Origin: Nocardioides sp. Root190 | Lineage (GTDB): Bacteria > Actinomycetota > Actinomycetes > Propionibacteriales > Nocardioidaceae | Reading direction: 5' to 3' | DNA length: 64,000 nucleotides | NCBI RefSeq assembly: GCF_001428565.1 | Contig: NZ_LMIA01000001.1 | Coordinates: forward strand, 457,612-521,611 | Shown: piece by piece, positions 49,648 to 58,669 of the stretch | Layout: each line of letters begins with the position of its first letter | How positions within the stretch are numbered: position 1 is the first letter of the stretch | Program-made: the position numbers and the translations under genes | The notes under the pieces: generated by a model | Database searches by the model: none | What the model saw: only the letters and a program-made list of their open reading frames with translations | What the model was told of the DNA's origin: nothing

Positions 49648-51912
49648 CTATGCGCCGATCCTCCAGCGCACGGCGACGGCGAGGTTGCAGGCGCGCAGGG
49701 TGAGCCCGGTGTCGACCAAGCGATCGGCCACGCCGAGACACAGCCCGCCCCGCACGAGCCGGAGCGAGACCCCACCGGCGGGGTTGGTGAGGATCCGCCA
49801 GCGCTGGTTGTCCTGCACGCCGCACGACCAGGTGCCGACCTCGCCGCCGAGGTCGGATCCGTAGGCGTCGAAGCACCGCTCGGTGCGCGCGTTGCGGATC
49901 CGGTAGGTGCCGTCGTCGTTGCGCAGGAAGGTGACCTGGGTCGCCGTACCCGCGGGCTCGATCACCGCGAGGGTGGAGTTGCCGGTGGCGCCGGCGGGGA
50001 CGCCGGCAGGTCGGCCGGAGCCGAGCTGGACCAGCGACCGGGGGCCGGTCGGCACCGCCGCTGCCCGCCAGGTCGTGACGGCCGGCGCTCGCAACGTCCA
50101 GCCCATCGACAGGCCCAGGCCGCAGGTGCCGTGCACCAGCGCGGCACCGGAGGACATCGATGCGCCGGCCGGGCGGACGCAGGTCCGGTACGCGCGACTG
50201 ACGATCGCGCTGCCCTTGACGGGGTGCTGGACGACGCGGAAGCGCTGGGCGGCGACGCCGGTGCAGGGCTGGAACCGGACGCGGGCGTCGGCGCGCGCGG
50301 TCAGGCAGTCCTGGCCGCGGCGGAACTCGTTGCCCGACGAGGTCCGCCGCACGCTCAGCGGGCCGGAGACGGTCGAGGCGGTGCGCTGGACGGCCGGGCC
50401 GCCGGGGTCGCGCGAGGCGTGCAGCCCCGACTGGACGTTGACGACCGCGTAGCCGCTCGCCGGGGCGAGGGAGACGTCGGGCCACGCACTGACAGGGGTC
50501 GCGGCCGGACGCGGATCGACCTGGAACAGCACGACCCCGGTCGCGGTCCGACCGGTCGAGTCGGTGGCGACGTAGCGGACGACGTCGGTGGTGCGCGTCG
50601 TGACGCTCGGCGGCACATAGGTCACCACGTCGCCCGAGCGGGTGATCCAGCCGCCGAGGTGGCTGCGTGTCCCCACCGAGCGCAGCGACACCCGCTGTCC
50701 GTTGGCGTCGTGGTCGTTGGACGTGGGACGGAACGAGAACGCCGATCCGCTGACCTGGTGGGTGACCAGGTCGAGCGCGGCGTACGGCGGCAGCGGGGCC
50801 GTCTGCGTCGCCACCACCTCGAGGGGCGAGGTCGCGCGCGCCAGCCGGTCGTTGCGCAGGCGGAGGATCGCGCTGAGCTCGGTGCCGTCGAAGCGGTGGA
50901 ACTGGTTGCCCGACTCGATGGTCGCGCCCTCGGGGCCGTTGGTGTGGTTGTCGTGGGCGCCCCACACGTGGCCCAGCTCGTGACGAGTCACGACCCAGGG
51001 CGTTCCGGTGCCCCCGTTGGAGCTGACCGCGTAGTCGCCCGCGATCGTGCTGACGTAGGCGACGCCGCCTCCACCGGACGACCCGTGCCAGAGCGCCACG
51101 GCGTCGACGCCGGAGTCGGCCTGCGTGGTGCGCCACTCCTCGCGGACCTTGCCGAGCAGGTCCTCGTAGCCGGCGTAGGGCTCGGCGGTGGCGGAACCTC
51201 GCACGACCACCCGTCCTGTCGCCGGGCGGAGCCGTGCGTCGGTCTCGTAGGCGAGCTGGAGCATCACGGTGGTGAGCTCGACGGCGTCGAGCGCCTTCGC
51301 CACCGAGCTGTCGATGGTGCCGGCGTGGGAGAACCAGCGGTTCGCGAGGTCGTACCCGATGCTCCACCGGTAGGTCTTCGAGCCGACCTGGCCGGGGGTC
51401 ACCGTGACGTTGCGGGCGGCGTCGTCGGCCGACGGCCAGACGTGGGAGGCGGGCTGGGTGAGCCCGCGGGTGCCGACCACCGCGCCGTCGAGGAAGTGCC
51501 AGGTCCCGCCTCGGTCGAAGACCACGAGGCCCTCGACCTTGCCGTCCGAGCGCAGCACCGCACCCGCACTGGCGCCGGGGACGCCGTCGACGGTGCCGAG
51601 GTAGGAGCGCTCCGCCGGGGCCGCGACCGGGGTGAGCGAGCCGTTCGCCTGCTGGACCAGCACCGCGAAGCCGGGCGCACGGGTGCTGACCCGGCGCAGG
51701 CGGACGGTCAGGCTCCGTCCGTCGCGGACCACCGTGCGGGTCAGCGTCGTCGGCGCAGCGGCCGCCCTGGCAACGGGCGTGGCCACCGTCGGCCCACTCG
51801 TCGCGGCGGCTCCTGACGCTGCGGGCAGGGCGGTCAGACCCGCCACCACCAGCACCACACCCAGCACCACACTGCGCACTGCACCCACAACCGTGCACTG
51901 TCGACCAGCCAT
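49648..51912 (-). CDS. secreted zinc metalloprotease (reprolysin-like) with beta-trefoil C-terminus
   Basis: A 754-residue exported protein with a signal peptide (about 1-35). A propeptide-like region (about 50-165) precedes a metzincin catalytic domain with HELGHVWGAHDNH (about residues 310-322), where three histidines bind zinc. A middle Ig/cadherin-like domain (about 395-475) follows. Two ricin-type or related trefoil segments make up the C-terminus (about 490-750), with QxW-like repeats (GVAAQRFRVV, GVQDNQRWRIL, LAVAVRWRIG). It probably degrades proteins bound to carbohydrate. ATG 51912 has GGGGAGGG upstream. Confidence 0.82.
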   Translation of the reverse strand: MAGRQCTVVGAVRSVVLGVVLVVAGLTALPAASGAAATSGPTVATPVARAAAAPTTLTRTVVRDGRSLTVRLRRVSTRAPGFAVLVQQANGSLTPVAAPAERSYLGTVDGVPGASAGAVLRSDGKVEGLVVFDRGGTWHFLDGAVVGTRGLTQPASHVWPSADDAARNVTVTPGQVGSKTYRWSIGYDLANRWFSHAGTIDSSVAKALDAVELTTVMLQLAYETDARLRPATGRVVVRGSATAEPYAGYEDLLGKVREEWRTTQADSGVDAVALWHGSSGGGGVAYVSTIAGDYAVSSNGGTGTPWVVTRHELGHVWGAHDNHTNGPEGATIESGNQFHRFDGTELSAILRLRNDRLARATSPLEVVATQTAPLPPYAALDLVTHQVSGSAFSFRPTSNDHDANGQRVSLRSVGTRSHLGGWITRSGDVVTYVPPSVTTRTTDVVRYVATDSTGRTATGVVLFQVDPRPAATPVSAWPDVSLAPASGYAVVNVQSGLHASRDPGGPAVQRTASTVSGPLSVRRTSSGNEFRRGQDCLTARADARVRFQPCTGVAAQRFRVVQHPVKGSAIVSRAYRTCVRPAGASMSSGAALVHGTCGLGLSMGWTLRAPAVTTWRAAAVPTGPRSLVQLGSGRPAGVPAGATGNSTLAVIEPAGTATQVTFLRNDDGTYRIRNARTERCFDAYGSDLGGEVGTWSCGVQDNQRWRILTNPAGGVSLRLVRGGLCLGVADRLVDTGLTLRACNLAVAVRWRIGA

Positions 51913-52045
51913 CGTGAACCCTCCCCAGGACGACGCTCCGCGGCACAGTGTCCGGCACCGACGCCCGGGTTGTCGAGGGACTGGACGCACGGCCGGGAGC
52001 GAGGCGATTTCCTGCCGCCCCGTGACGACCGGTAATCTCCTCCGC

Positions 52046-52133
52046 GGAGGTATCGCCTAGTGGCCTATGGCGCTCGCTTGGAAAGCGAGTTGGGTTAACG
52101 CCCTCCGGGGTTCGAATCCCCGTACCTCCGCCA
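52046..52133 (+). tRNA. tRNA-Ser (GGA anticodon)
   Basis: An 88-base class II tRNA: acceptor GGAGGTA/TACCTCC, anticodon stem CTCGC/GCGAG with loop TTGGAAA and anticodon GGA at 52080-52082, a long variable arm, T-arm CGGGGTTCGAATCCCCG and encoded CCA at 52131-52133. Confidence 0.97.
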
Positions 52134-52135
52134 GC

Positions 52136-52169
52136 CGAACGGCGCCGACTGCGAAGTCGGCGCCGTTCG
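52136..52169 (+). terminator. terminator of tRNA-Ser
   Basis: CGAACGGCGCCGACT (52136-52150) and AGTCGGCGCCGTTCG (52155-52169) are perfect 15-bp arms with a GCGA tetraloop, followed by GGTTTT. Confidence 0.85.
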
Positions 52170-52197
52170 CGGTTTTCCCGAGCCCACCACGGCGACC

Positions 52198-53994
52198 TCA
52201 GAACCAGGCGTCCTGCATGTCGTACGACGTCAGGTCGCCGACAGCGAGCAGGTCGAGCGCGGGGCCGATCTTCGGCAGCTCGGTGGCGAAGAAGTAGGCC
52301 GCGGCCTGCCGCTTGCCCGCGTGGAAGTCCTCGGTCCCTGCGTGCGCGACGCACCCCTGCTCCAGCCACAGCCAGGCGACGACGAGGTGCCCTGCCGCCT
52401 CGAGGTACGCCGTGGCGTTGGCCATGATCCTCTCCGGCTCCCCGAGACCACCGAGCCCCAGCGTCACCTCGCCGAACCGGTCGAGCTGTGCCTTGAGCTG
52501 GTCGGCCTGCCGAGCGGGCGCTCCGCCGAGCTCGCGCGCCCGGGCGATGCTCGTCTCCATCCGCGCCGCGAGCGCCATCAGCCCGGCGCCGCCGTCCATC
52601 AGCACCTTGCGGCCGAGCAGGTCGAGCGCCTGGATGCCGTGGGTGCCCTCGTGGATCGGGTTGAGCCGCTGGTCGCGCCAGTGCTGCTCGACGTCGTGGT
52701 CGCGGGTGTAGCCGGCGCCGCCGAGGACCTGGATCGCCAGCGACGTGCTCTCCTGTCCCCACTGCGAGGGCCACGACTTCACGATCGGGGTCAGCACACC
52801 GAGGACCTGCGAGGCCTCCGCGCGCTCCGCCTCGTCCGTGGCGGTGCGCTCGTCGTCGAGCAGACGGGAGCAGTAGAGCGTCAGCGCGAGAGCGCCCTCG
52901 ACGTACGCCTTCTGCGCCAGCAGCATCCGGCGGACGTCGGTGTGCTCGATGATCGGCACCTGCGGGGTCGCCTGGTCGCTCTCGGCGACCGCCCGGCCCT
53001 GAGGGCGCTCGCGGGCATAGTCGAGGGACTTCAGGTACGCGGCGTACGCCGTCCCGGTGGCCGCGGTCCCGACAGCGAGCCGGGCGGCGTTCATCATGTG
53101 GAACATGTAGCGCAGGCCCTTGTGGGGCTCGCCGACGAGGTGGCCGACGGCGCCTGGCAGCCCGCCGGGCGTGTGCGCACCGTCCCCGAACACGGGGGCC
53201 GTGTTGACGGTCCCGCGCGAGCCGAGCTTGTGGTTGATCCCGGCCACCACGACGTCGTTGCGCTCCCCCAGTGATCCGTCCTCGGCCACGAGGTACTTCG
53301 GGACCACGAAGAGCGAGATGCCCCGGCTCCCGGCCGGCGCCTCCGGCAGCCGCGCCAGCACGAGGTGGACGATGTTGTCGGCCATCTCGTGGTCGCCACC
53401 GGAGATCCACATCTTCGAGCCGAAGACCCGGAAGGTCCCGTCCGCCTGGGGAACCGCCCTGGTCGTGACGTCTCCGAGCGAGCTGCCGGCGTGGGCCTCG
53501 GACATCGCCATCGTCCCGAACCAGCGGCCCTCGAGCATCGGACGGACGAAGCGCTGGCGGACGTCCTCGCTGGCGTGGGCCTGCAGGAGCGCCGCGTTGG
53601 CCTGGGTCAGGAACGCGTAGCAGATGGTGCCGATGTTGGCGGCGGTGAACCAGGTCGCGGCGGCGGTGCCGACGGTGGCCGGCAGCTGCAGCCCACCGAC
53701 CTCGGCGTCCGCGCCGAGGGCGAAGCCGTCCATCTCGGCGAACCGGCGCAGTGCCTCGCCGATCTCAGGGATCAGCTCGACCTTGGTGCCGTCGAACGTC
53801 GGCTCCTGCTCGTCGCTCTTGCGGAAGTGGGGGGCGAAGTGGTCGGTCGCGATCTGCTCGCACAGCTCGAGCAATGCGTCGTACGACTCGCGGGAGTGGT
53901 CGGCGAACCGCTCCCGGGTGGACAGCGCCGAGACGTCGAGCCAGTCGTGCAGCAGGAAGTCGAGGTCGCGCGCGGAGAGCAGGTCAGAAGCCAT
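52198..53994 (-). CDS. acyl-CoA dehydrogenase, large DmdC/AidB-like type
   Basis: A 598-residue acyl-CoA dehydrogenase with a C-terminal extension, the layout of DmdC (3-methylmercaptopropionyl-CoA dehydrogenase) and long-chain FadE proteins. FAD/substrate motif TMAMSEAHAGSSLGD (about 165-179), KMWISGGDHEM (about 195-205), IQVLGGAGYTRDHDVEQHWR (about 430-449), and catalytic Glu in NPIHEGTHGIQALDLLGRK. Substrate not determined. ATG 53994 has AAGGA upstream. The promoter overlaps a 22-bp dyad, suggesting control by a TetR-type repressor. Confidence 0.88.
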   Translation of the reverse strand: MASDLLSARDLDFLLHDWLDVSALSTRERFADHSRESYDALLELCEQIATDHFAPHFRKSDEQEPTFDGTKVELIPEIGEALRRFAEMDGFALGADAEVGGLQLPATVGTAAATWFTAANIGTICYAFLTQANAALLQAHASEDVRQRFVRPMLEGRWFGTMAMSEAHAGSSLGDVTTRAVPQADGTFRVFGSKMWISGGDHEMADNIVHLVLARLPEAPAGSRGISLFVVPKYLVAEDGSLGERNDVVVAGINHKLGSRGTVNTAPVFGDGAHTPGGLPGAVGHLVGEPHKGLRYMFHMMNAARLAVGTAATGTAYAAYLKSLDYARERPQGRAVAESDQATPQVPIIEHTDVRRMLLAQKAYVEGALALTLYCSRLLDDERTATDEAERAEASQVLGVLTPIVKSWPSQWGQESTSLAIQVLGGAGYTRDHDVEQHWRDQRLNPIHEGTHGIQALDLLGRKVLMDGGAGLMALAARMETSIARARELGGAPARQADQLKAQLDRFGEVTLGLGGLGEPERIMANATAYLEAAGHLVVAWLWLEQGCVAHAGTEDFHAGKRQAAAYFFATELPKIGPALDLLAVGDLTSYDMQDAWF

Positions 53995-54025
53995 GACGGA
54001 TCCTTCAGGACGGCAGCGGAGGCAA

Positions 54026-54047
54026 AATGCTACACGAGCGTAGTATT
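54026..54047. promoter_or_regulatory. operator-like dyad overlapping acyl-CoA dehydrogenase -10
   Basis: AAT-G-CTAC-A-C-GA-G-C-GTAG-T-ATT: half-sites CTACnC and GnGTAG flanked by AAT/ATT. On the minus strand it contains TAGCAT (54027-54032), a plausible -10 about 33 bases before the start. TetR-type control would fit. It differs from the KstR-like dyads at 14.3 and 15.6 kb. Confidence 0.5.
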
Positions 54048-54066
54048 TGCTCCCGGTCGTACCGAA

Positions 54067-55347
54067 TCAGCGACGGCGCCGGGCCAGCACCGGTCGCAGC
54101 ACCAGCAGCACCGCCACCGCTCCCCCGCCGGCCAGACCCCACCAGACCGCGTCGTGGCGCGCACCGGCAAAGGCATCGGCCCGGGCCGCCGGCACCTTGC
54201 CGCGAGGGACCTCCTCCGCGCCCGCAGCGCTCTGGTCCATCCCCTCGACCAGGCGCTGCAGCGCCTCGACCGCCTGGACCCTGCCGAACCCGGTCAGCGG
54301 ACTGGCCTGGGCACCGTCGCCGCTCGCCGTGCCCTCCAGCCGCGAGCGCAGCTGCTGGGCATCGTCCTCGGCGTGCACGGACCAGACCAACGCGGCTACG
54401 CCGGCCACCTGGGCCGCGGCCCAGTGCGAGGAGGTCGAGGCGACCACACACCAGCCACCGTTCAGGCCCACCGACACCGATCCGACGCCGGGAGCGGCGA
54501 GGTCGACACCCGAGTTGCGGAGCACCGCACCCGTCGCGTCCGACGCGGACACACCGACGGAGACGACACCGGGATCCGCCGCCGGCCACACGGCGCGGAC
54601 GGCGTCCTCGCCGGGCCGCGGTCCGCCCACGAAGTCATCGAGGAACCCGGTTCCCTCGGTCCGGTCACCGGCCGCGGCGATGACCAGCGCACCACTGGCC
54701 CGCAGCCGCTTCAGCGCCGCGACCAGGGCCGAGGAACTCGGCACCTCCATCGGCACGAGTACGACGACGCGCGGACCCAGGTCGCCGCGGCGTACCTGCG
54801 CCGCGACGTCGGTGAGCACCGTGGCCAGACCCTCCGAGGTCGGGACGACCTTGCCGTCGCTGGAGCCACGAGGAGCGACGTAGAAGGGCCGCTCGACGAG
54901 ACGGGCACTGGGCGCGATGCCCGCAGCGACACGCACGGGCTCCTGCTGGTCGCGCGCTCCGATGATGCCGGCCACGACCACGCCGTGCTCGGTCTCGAGC
55001 GGCTCGAACCGGCTCGGATCGAGACCCGCGAACGGACTGTCGACGACGACCACACTGACACCGGCACCCGGCTTGGTTCCTGCCGCCGCGGCGAGGGAGG
55101 TGGCCGCCGGGACCTGGAGCACGTTGCTCGCGTCGTTCTCGCCGGTCACCGTGCGCGCCCCCTCGGAGCCCGTCTGGTCACAGCTGGGACCCTCCGCAGC
55201 ACGGGCCTGGACCGCGGCCTGGGCCGGCGCGGCTGGGGCCGGGGCGGCCGACGGGGCCGGCGCGGCGAACCCGAGGGACACGGCGATAGCCCCCAGCAGG
55301 GCCGGCCCCAGGAGGCGTAGCCGGGACCGGCCGGGCAGCGGGCTCAC
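54067..55347 (-). CDS. mycP: mycosin-like S8 serine protease of type VII secretion
   Basis: Membrane-anchored subtilisin-like protease of the T7SS, 426 aa. Signal segment (about 10-30), Ala/Pro linker, protease domain with Asp103 (VVVVDSPFAG), His121 (EHGVVVAGI) and Ser306 (STSSHWAAAQVAG), and a C-terminal helix (about 404-420) plus RRRR. Two deviations: the Ser motif lacks the normal GTSxAxP sequence, and the oxyanion Asn of AAGN is Asp228 (IAAAGDRTEG). GTG 55347 overlaps the eccB stop (GTGA). Confidence 0.84.
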   Translation of the reverse strand: MSPLPGRSRLRLLGPALLGAIAVSLGFAAPAPSAAPAPAAPAQAAVQARAAEGPSCDQTGSEGARTVTGENDASNVLQVPAATSLAAAAGTKPGAGVSVVVVDSPFAGLDPSRFEPLETEHGVVVAGIIGARDQQEPVRVAAGIAPSARLVERPFYVAPRGSSDGKVVPTSEGLATVLTDVAAQVRRGDLGPRVVVLVPMEVPSSSALVAALKRLRASGALVIAAAGDRTEGTGFLDDFVGGPRPGEDAVRAVWPAADPGVVSVGVSASDATGAVLRNSGVDLAAPGVGSVSVGLNGGWCVVASTSSHWAAAQVAGVAALVWSVHAEDDAQQLRSRLEGTASGDGAQASPLTGFGRVQAVEALQRLVEGMDQSAAGAEEVPRGKVPAARADAFAGARHDAVWWGLAGGGAVAVLLVLRPVLARRRR

Positions 55348-56786
55348 GAGCACGACGGCCCGGGGGTGGTCCCGGCACCCGGATCCGTCGCCCGTGGCGG
55401 GCACAGCGCGTCGAGGATCGACAGGTCCGGGCCGGGCATGAACAGCCGGGTCCAGGAGTCGGGCACGATCACCGAGGGCACCCCGCCGTAGCCGAGGTTG
55501 GTCACCTCGGCGGCACCGGCCACCGAGTAGGAACGGCCGCGGTCGTCGACGAGGTAGGTGATGCCGCCGCTGGAGGTGTCCCAGTCCGCGGCCCGGACGA
55601 GCGCGCCGTACCCGGCCTCGACGGTGACCCGTCGATCGCCCGCGGCGACCTGCTCGAGCATCGCCGATCCGGGTGGGAACCTCGCCAGTCGCACGGCAGG
55701 CTGCTCGTCCTCACCGGTCTCGAGGACCCCGCAGATCTTGTCCGAGGGAGCTGCGGAGTCGGCCACCGGCTCGTCCGGCCAGTTCGCGTCGGCGTACGGG
55801 ATCGAGGGAGCCGCCCGGAACGGGGCATTCGTGCTCGTCGCCCGGATCTCGCGGGGTCGCGCACCGCCCGCGGCGGGGGTGTTGCGCAGGACAGCCGCGG
55901 CGAACGGGGTCAGCCGGACGAAGCCGTCCCGGGTCACGGCGAAGGTGTCGCCGGCCCGGAGGAAGTAGTCACCCACCCGCGCACCAGCGGTGTAGCCGTC
56001 GAGCCCGGCGGGCGTTCCCCAGCCGGCCATCCCGAGGCCGGCGGTGGTCAGCGCCTCGCCCCGGGGGAACAGGGAGAGCCAGGCGTCCGGCACGACGATC
56101 TCGTCGGTGGTGGCCACTCCGAGGTCGGCGTCGAGGCCGTCGTTGCTGGCCGGCATCTCGTAGCTGTAGGCACGTTGCGGGTGCCCCGGCACGGCGGCCT
56201 CGGCGATCAGGTAGCGCTTGTCGGTGCGGGCCGCCTTGACCACGAACCCGAGGTCGGGGGTCCGGTCCACCTCGGCATCGGGGCGGACCTCGGCCTGGAT
56301 GCCGTACCCGTCGGCCGTGCAGGCGATCCAGCCACTGTTGAGCAGCTTGTCGGCCGCGGGCACCGTGGGCGGCGCATCGAGGATGCCGATCGAGGGGCCC
56401 TTCTCGCGGGGCGCGAGGACGTCGTCGGGCACGCTCTGGGTCTTCTCACCGGCGCCGAGGATCAGCTGCGCCGAGGTCACGTTGATGACCGGCCGCAGCA
56501 CCGGATCGCCGCCGGAGGCCTCCTTGTCGAGGATGACGTAGAGGGCACCGTGGTCGTCGGTCACCAGACCGGGGTCGTCCCAGTCGACCTTCTGGCGCTT
56601 GGTGAGGGCGCCCGCCACGGCAGCACCGGCGATGAGCAGGATCGCCAGGGCGACCCCGCCCACGATCATCCGGCCCGGGCGCGCGGGCTCGACCTCACGC
56701 CCACCGGGCGCTCCGGAGACGAATGCCGTGACGAGCCGGCGCCGGCTGAATGAGTAGGCCTCGACGAGGTCCTTCTTGGTGGCCAT
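55344..56786 (-). CDS. eccB: type VII secretion protein EccB
   Basis: A 480-residue EccB. It begins MATKKDLVEAYSFSRRRLVT, the typical short cytoplasmic head, with one membrane helix (about 40-61). A large extracytoplasmic domain of repeats follows (TSAQLILGAGEKTQSVPDDV; later VPDAWLSLFPRG and VPDSWTRLFMPG are the repeated signature). It is a core part of the membrane secretion complex with EccC, EccD and EccE. It lies between eccD (8-base gap) and mycP. Confidence 0.92.
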   Translation of the reverse strand: MATKKDLVEAYSFSRRRLVTAFVSGAPGGREVEPARPGRMIVGGVALAILLIAGAAVAGALTKRQKVDWDDPGLVTDDHGALYVILDKEASGGDPVLRPVINVTSAQLILGAGEKTQSVPDDVLAPREKGPSIGILDAPPTVPAADKLLNSGWIACTADGYGIQAEVRPDAEVDRTPDLGFVVKAARTDKRYLIAEAAVPGHPQRAYSYEMPASNDGLDADLGVATTDEIVVPDAWLSLFPRGEALTTAGLGMAGWGTPAGLDGYTAGARVGDYFLRAGDTFAVTRDGFVRLTPFAAAVLRNTPAAGGARPREIRATSTNAPFRAAPSIPYADANWPDEPVADSAAPSDKICGVLETGEDEQPAVRLARFPPGSAMLEQVAAGDRRVTVEAGYGALVRAADWDTSSGGITYLVDDRGRSYSVAGAAEVTNLGYGGVPSVIVPDSWTRLFMPGPDLSILDALCPPRATDPGAGTTPGPSCS

Positions 56787-56794
56787 CCGCGGGC

Positions 56795-58180
56795 CTAGCC
56801 CACTGCCTGGCGGACATCGGAGAACAGCCCGATCGCCACCACCAGCAGCGGAAGGAGGGTGATCAGCGCGATCGACTCGAGGACGTCGCCGAAGCGACCG
56901 CGACGCACCGAGGGGACCGAGGGGGTCAGCGTCGCGGCCAGCAGGACGGCACCGGCCACGGCCAGCAGCACGGCCATCGTCGGGCGCCAGTCAGGGTGCA
57001 GGGTGAGGACGGCGACCGCGGCGGTGGCCAGCCCGGCGATGCCGGCGACCAGGCCGACCAGGACCTCGCTGCCCGTGCGGTACTGACGGGTGCGCAGCAT
57101 CACGATGAGGCAGGCGTCGACGGCCAGCAGCGTGCCGGCCGCACCGAGACCCACGGCCACCGGCACGATCAGGACGAGCAGGAGGCCCACGGTTCCGGAG
57201 ATCGCGAGCAGGATCTCGTGGGCGATCCGGGCGTCGGCCGCCACCTGCATCGGCTCGATGTCATCGGGATCGGCGGTGATGTCGGAGGGCGAGTAGAGCT
57301 GGTCGATGCGGGTCGAGGTCGCTCCGAGCGCCAGCCAGGGGAACACGCTCCCGACCAGGACGATCAGGGCGAGCACCGTGGTCAGCAGCGGCGCCGGCTC
57401 GAAGCCGTCGCCGCCCGCGGAGCGCAGGTAGAGACCGACCGCGACGGCGAGCGCGCCGACCACGACCGGCGGGAAGACGAGGGTCCGTCCGGGACCGAGG
57501 CCGATGACGCACACCAGCCCGGCGACCAGGGCACCCGCGCCGGCGAAGGCCAGCAGCTCGCCGAACAGGGTGGGGTCCGTGGGCGTGAACATCACGCCGG
57601 CAGCCGCGGCGTACCCGGAACCGAGCCAGGCGACACCGACCGCGGCCTCGGGCTCGCGCTGTGCACGCGAGAGCACGATCGCGCCCGCGCACAGGGCCAA
57701 CGCGACGACCGCCGTCGCAGCGGCAGCGAGGTCCGAGCCGCGCTGCACGAGCAGTGCCGCGGCACCGAGGATGAGGAACAGGCCTGCGGCCATCAGGGCC
57801 GTACGACGACCGGAGGCCGCCTGCCAGGGAAGGAGGTCGTGCTCGACGACGTCGGACATGGCCTCGACGACGTCGTCGTAGACCCGCGGCGGCGGGTCGT
57901 CGACGCCCGCGGTGACAGTGAGCAGGCCACCGTCCTCGATGCCCTGGAGAGTGAGTCCGGCATCGGGCACGAGGCGTCGACCGTCCGCAGTGCCGACGCG
58001 GTAGCCGCCGTGCACGGTCGCGGGGTCGAGGAGACCGACGCTGCGGGCCAGCTCGGGGAGGAGCTCGGCCACCGGGACCGCGCCCGGGAGGACGAGGTCG
58101 ACGCGGCGGGTGCCGGAGGTGACGGTCACCCGGACGAGTCCGGACGCCACCGCACCCTGGGTGCGGCCACCTTGTGTCAT
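56795..58180 (-). CDS. eccD: type VII secretion integral membrane protein EccD
   Basis: A 461-residue EccD. N-terminal ubiquitin-like domain (about 15-95: VRVTVTSGTRRVDLVLPGAV, LLPELARSVGLLD), then about eleven membrane helices from residue 125 on. A cytoplasmic loop around residue 300 has LGATSTRIDQLYSPSDITAD. EccD lines the pore region of the secretion complex. ATG 58180 is preceded by GGAAGGG. Two hairpins separate it from the WXG100 genes. Confidence 0.9.
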   Translation of the reverse strand: MTQGGRTQGAVASGLVRVTVTSGTRRVDLVLPGAVPVAELLPELARSVGLLDPATVHGGYRVGTADGRRLVPDAGLTLQGIEDGGLLTVTAGVDDPPPRVYDDVVEAMSDVVEHDLLPWQAASGRRTALMAAGLFLILGAAALLVQRGSDLAAAATAVVALALCAGAIVLSRAQREPEAAVGVAWLGSGYAAAAGVMFTPTDPTLFGELLAFAGAGALVAGLVCVIGLGPGRTLVFPPVVVGALAVAVGLYLRSAGGDGFEPAPLLTTVLALIVLVGSVFPWLALGATSTRIDQLYSPSDITADPDDIEPMQVAADARIAHEILLAISGTVGLLLVLIVPVAVGLGAAGTLLAVDACLIVMLRTRQYRTGSEVLVGLVAGIAGLATAAVAVLTLHPDWRPTMAVLLAVAGAVLLAATLTPSVPSVRRGRFGDVLESIALITLLPLLVVAIGLFSDVRQAVG

Positions 58181-58256
58181 CAGCTCAACCCTTCCGAGAG
58201 ACCGAGGGGGCCCATCGTGGCACGACGCCCCCGCCCGATCGGCGGGGGACATGACT

Positions 58257-58298
58257 GAAGGGACCGGCACCCCCGAGAAACAGGGTGTCGGTCCCTTC
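58257..58298 (-). terminator. hairpin 1 between esx genes and eccD
   Basis: 16-base arms 58257-58272 and 58283-58298 (GAAGGGACCGGCACCC and its complement with one mismatch), 10-base loop. On the minus strand it follows the WXG100 genes. It would reduce read-through into eccD. Confidence 0.65.
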
Positions 58299-58313
58299 GC
58301 TGGTCAGATCCGG

Positions 58314-58331
58314 CCGGCAGCGTGCTGCCGG
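58314..58331 (-). terminator. hairpin 2 between esx genes and eccD
   Basis: CCGGCAGC and GCTGCCGG (58314-58321, 58324-58331), 8-bp arms with a 2-base gap, 10 bases after the WXG100 stop. It may pair with hairpin 1 as a double terminator or an RNA-processing site. Confidence 0.5.
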
Positions 58332-58340
58332 ACCGTCCGC

Positions 58341-58640
58341 TCAGAACTCGAAGCGACCGGCGCCGCGCTTGTCGGCGGCCATGTAGTCGTTGTTCGAGCT
58401 GTAGACCGTCTGCTGGCTCTTGTCGAGGAGGTCGCGCATCTCCTTCATGGCCCAGTCCCAGGCGGCCTTCGAGACGCGGTACGCCTCCTGCTGGTCACCG
58501 GACCAGCTGGCGACCTTGAGGGCGATGTCGTTCTCGAGGCTGTCGAGGGAATCGTCCATCTTCTTCACGGTGTTGTACATGTTCTGGGCGGCCGTCTCGA
58601 GCGCCGTGTGGTTGACGCGCAGTCCGTCGAGTTCACTCAT
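58341..58640 (-). CDS. WXG100 family type VII secretion substrate (Esx-like) with YxxxD motif
   Basis: A 99-residue helical hairpin protein. W46-S-G48 is the WxG turn (KVASWSGDQQEAY), and Y86-M-A-A-D90 is the C-terminal YxxxD/E secretion signal. It should dimerise with its neighbour and be exported by EccC. AGGAGAT precedes ATG 58640. It is downstream of the second WXG100 gene. Confidence 0.93.
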   Translation of the reverse strand: MSELDGLRVNHTALETAAQNMYNTVKKMDDSLDSLENDIALKVASWSGDQQEAYRVSKAAWDWAMKEMRDLLDKSQQTVYSSNNDYMAADKRGAGRFEF

Positions 58641-58669
58641 GATTCAGATCTCCTAGTAGTCCGGACAGC

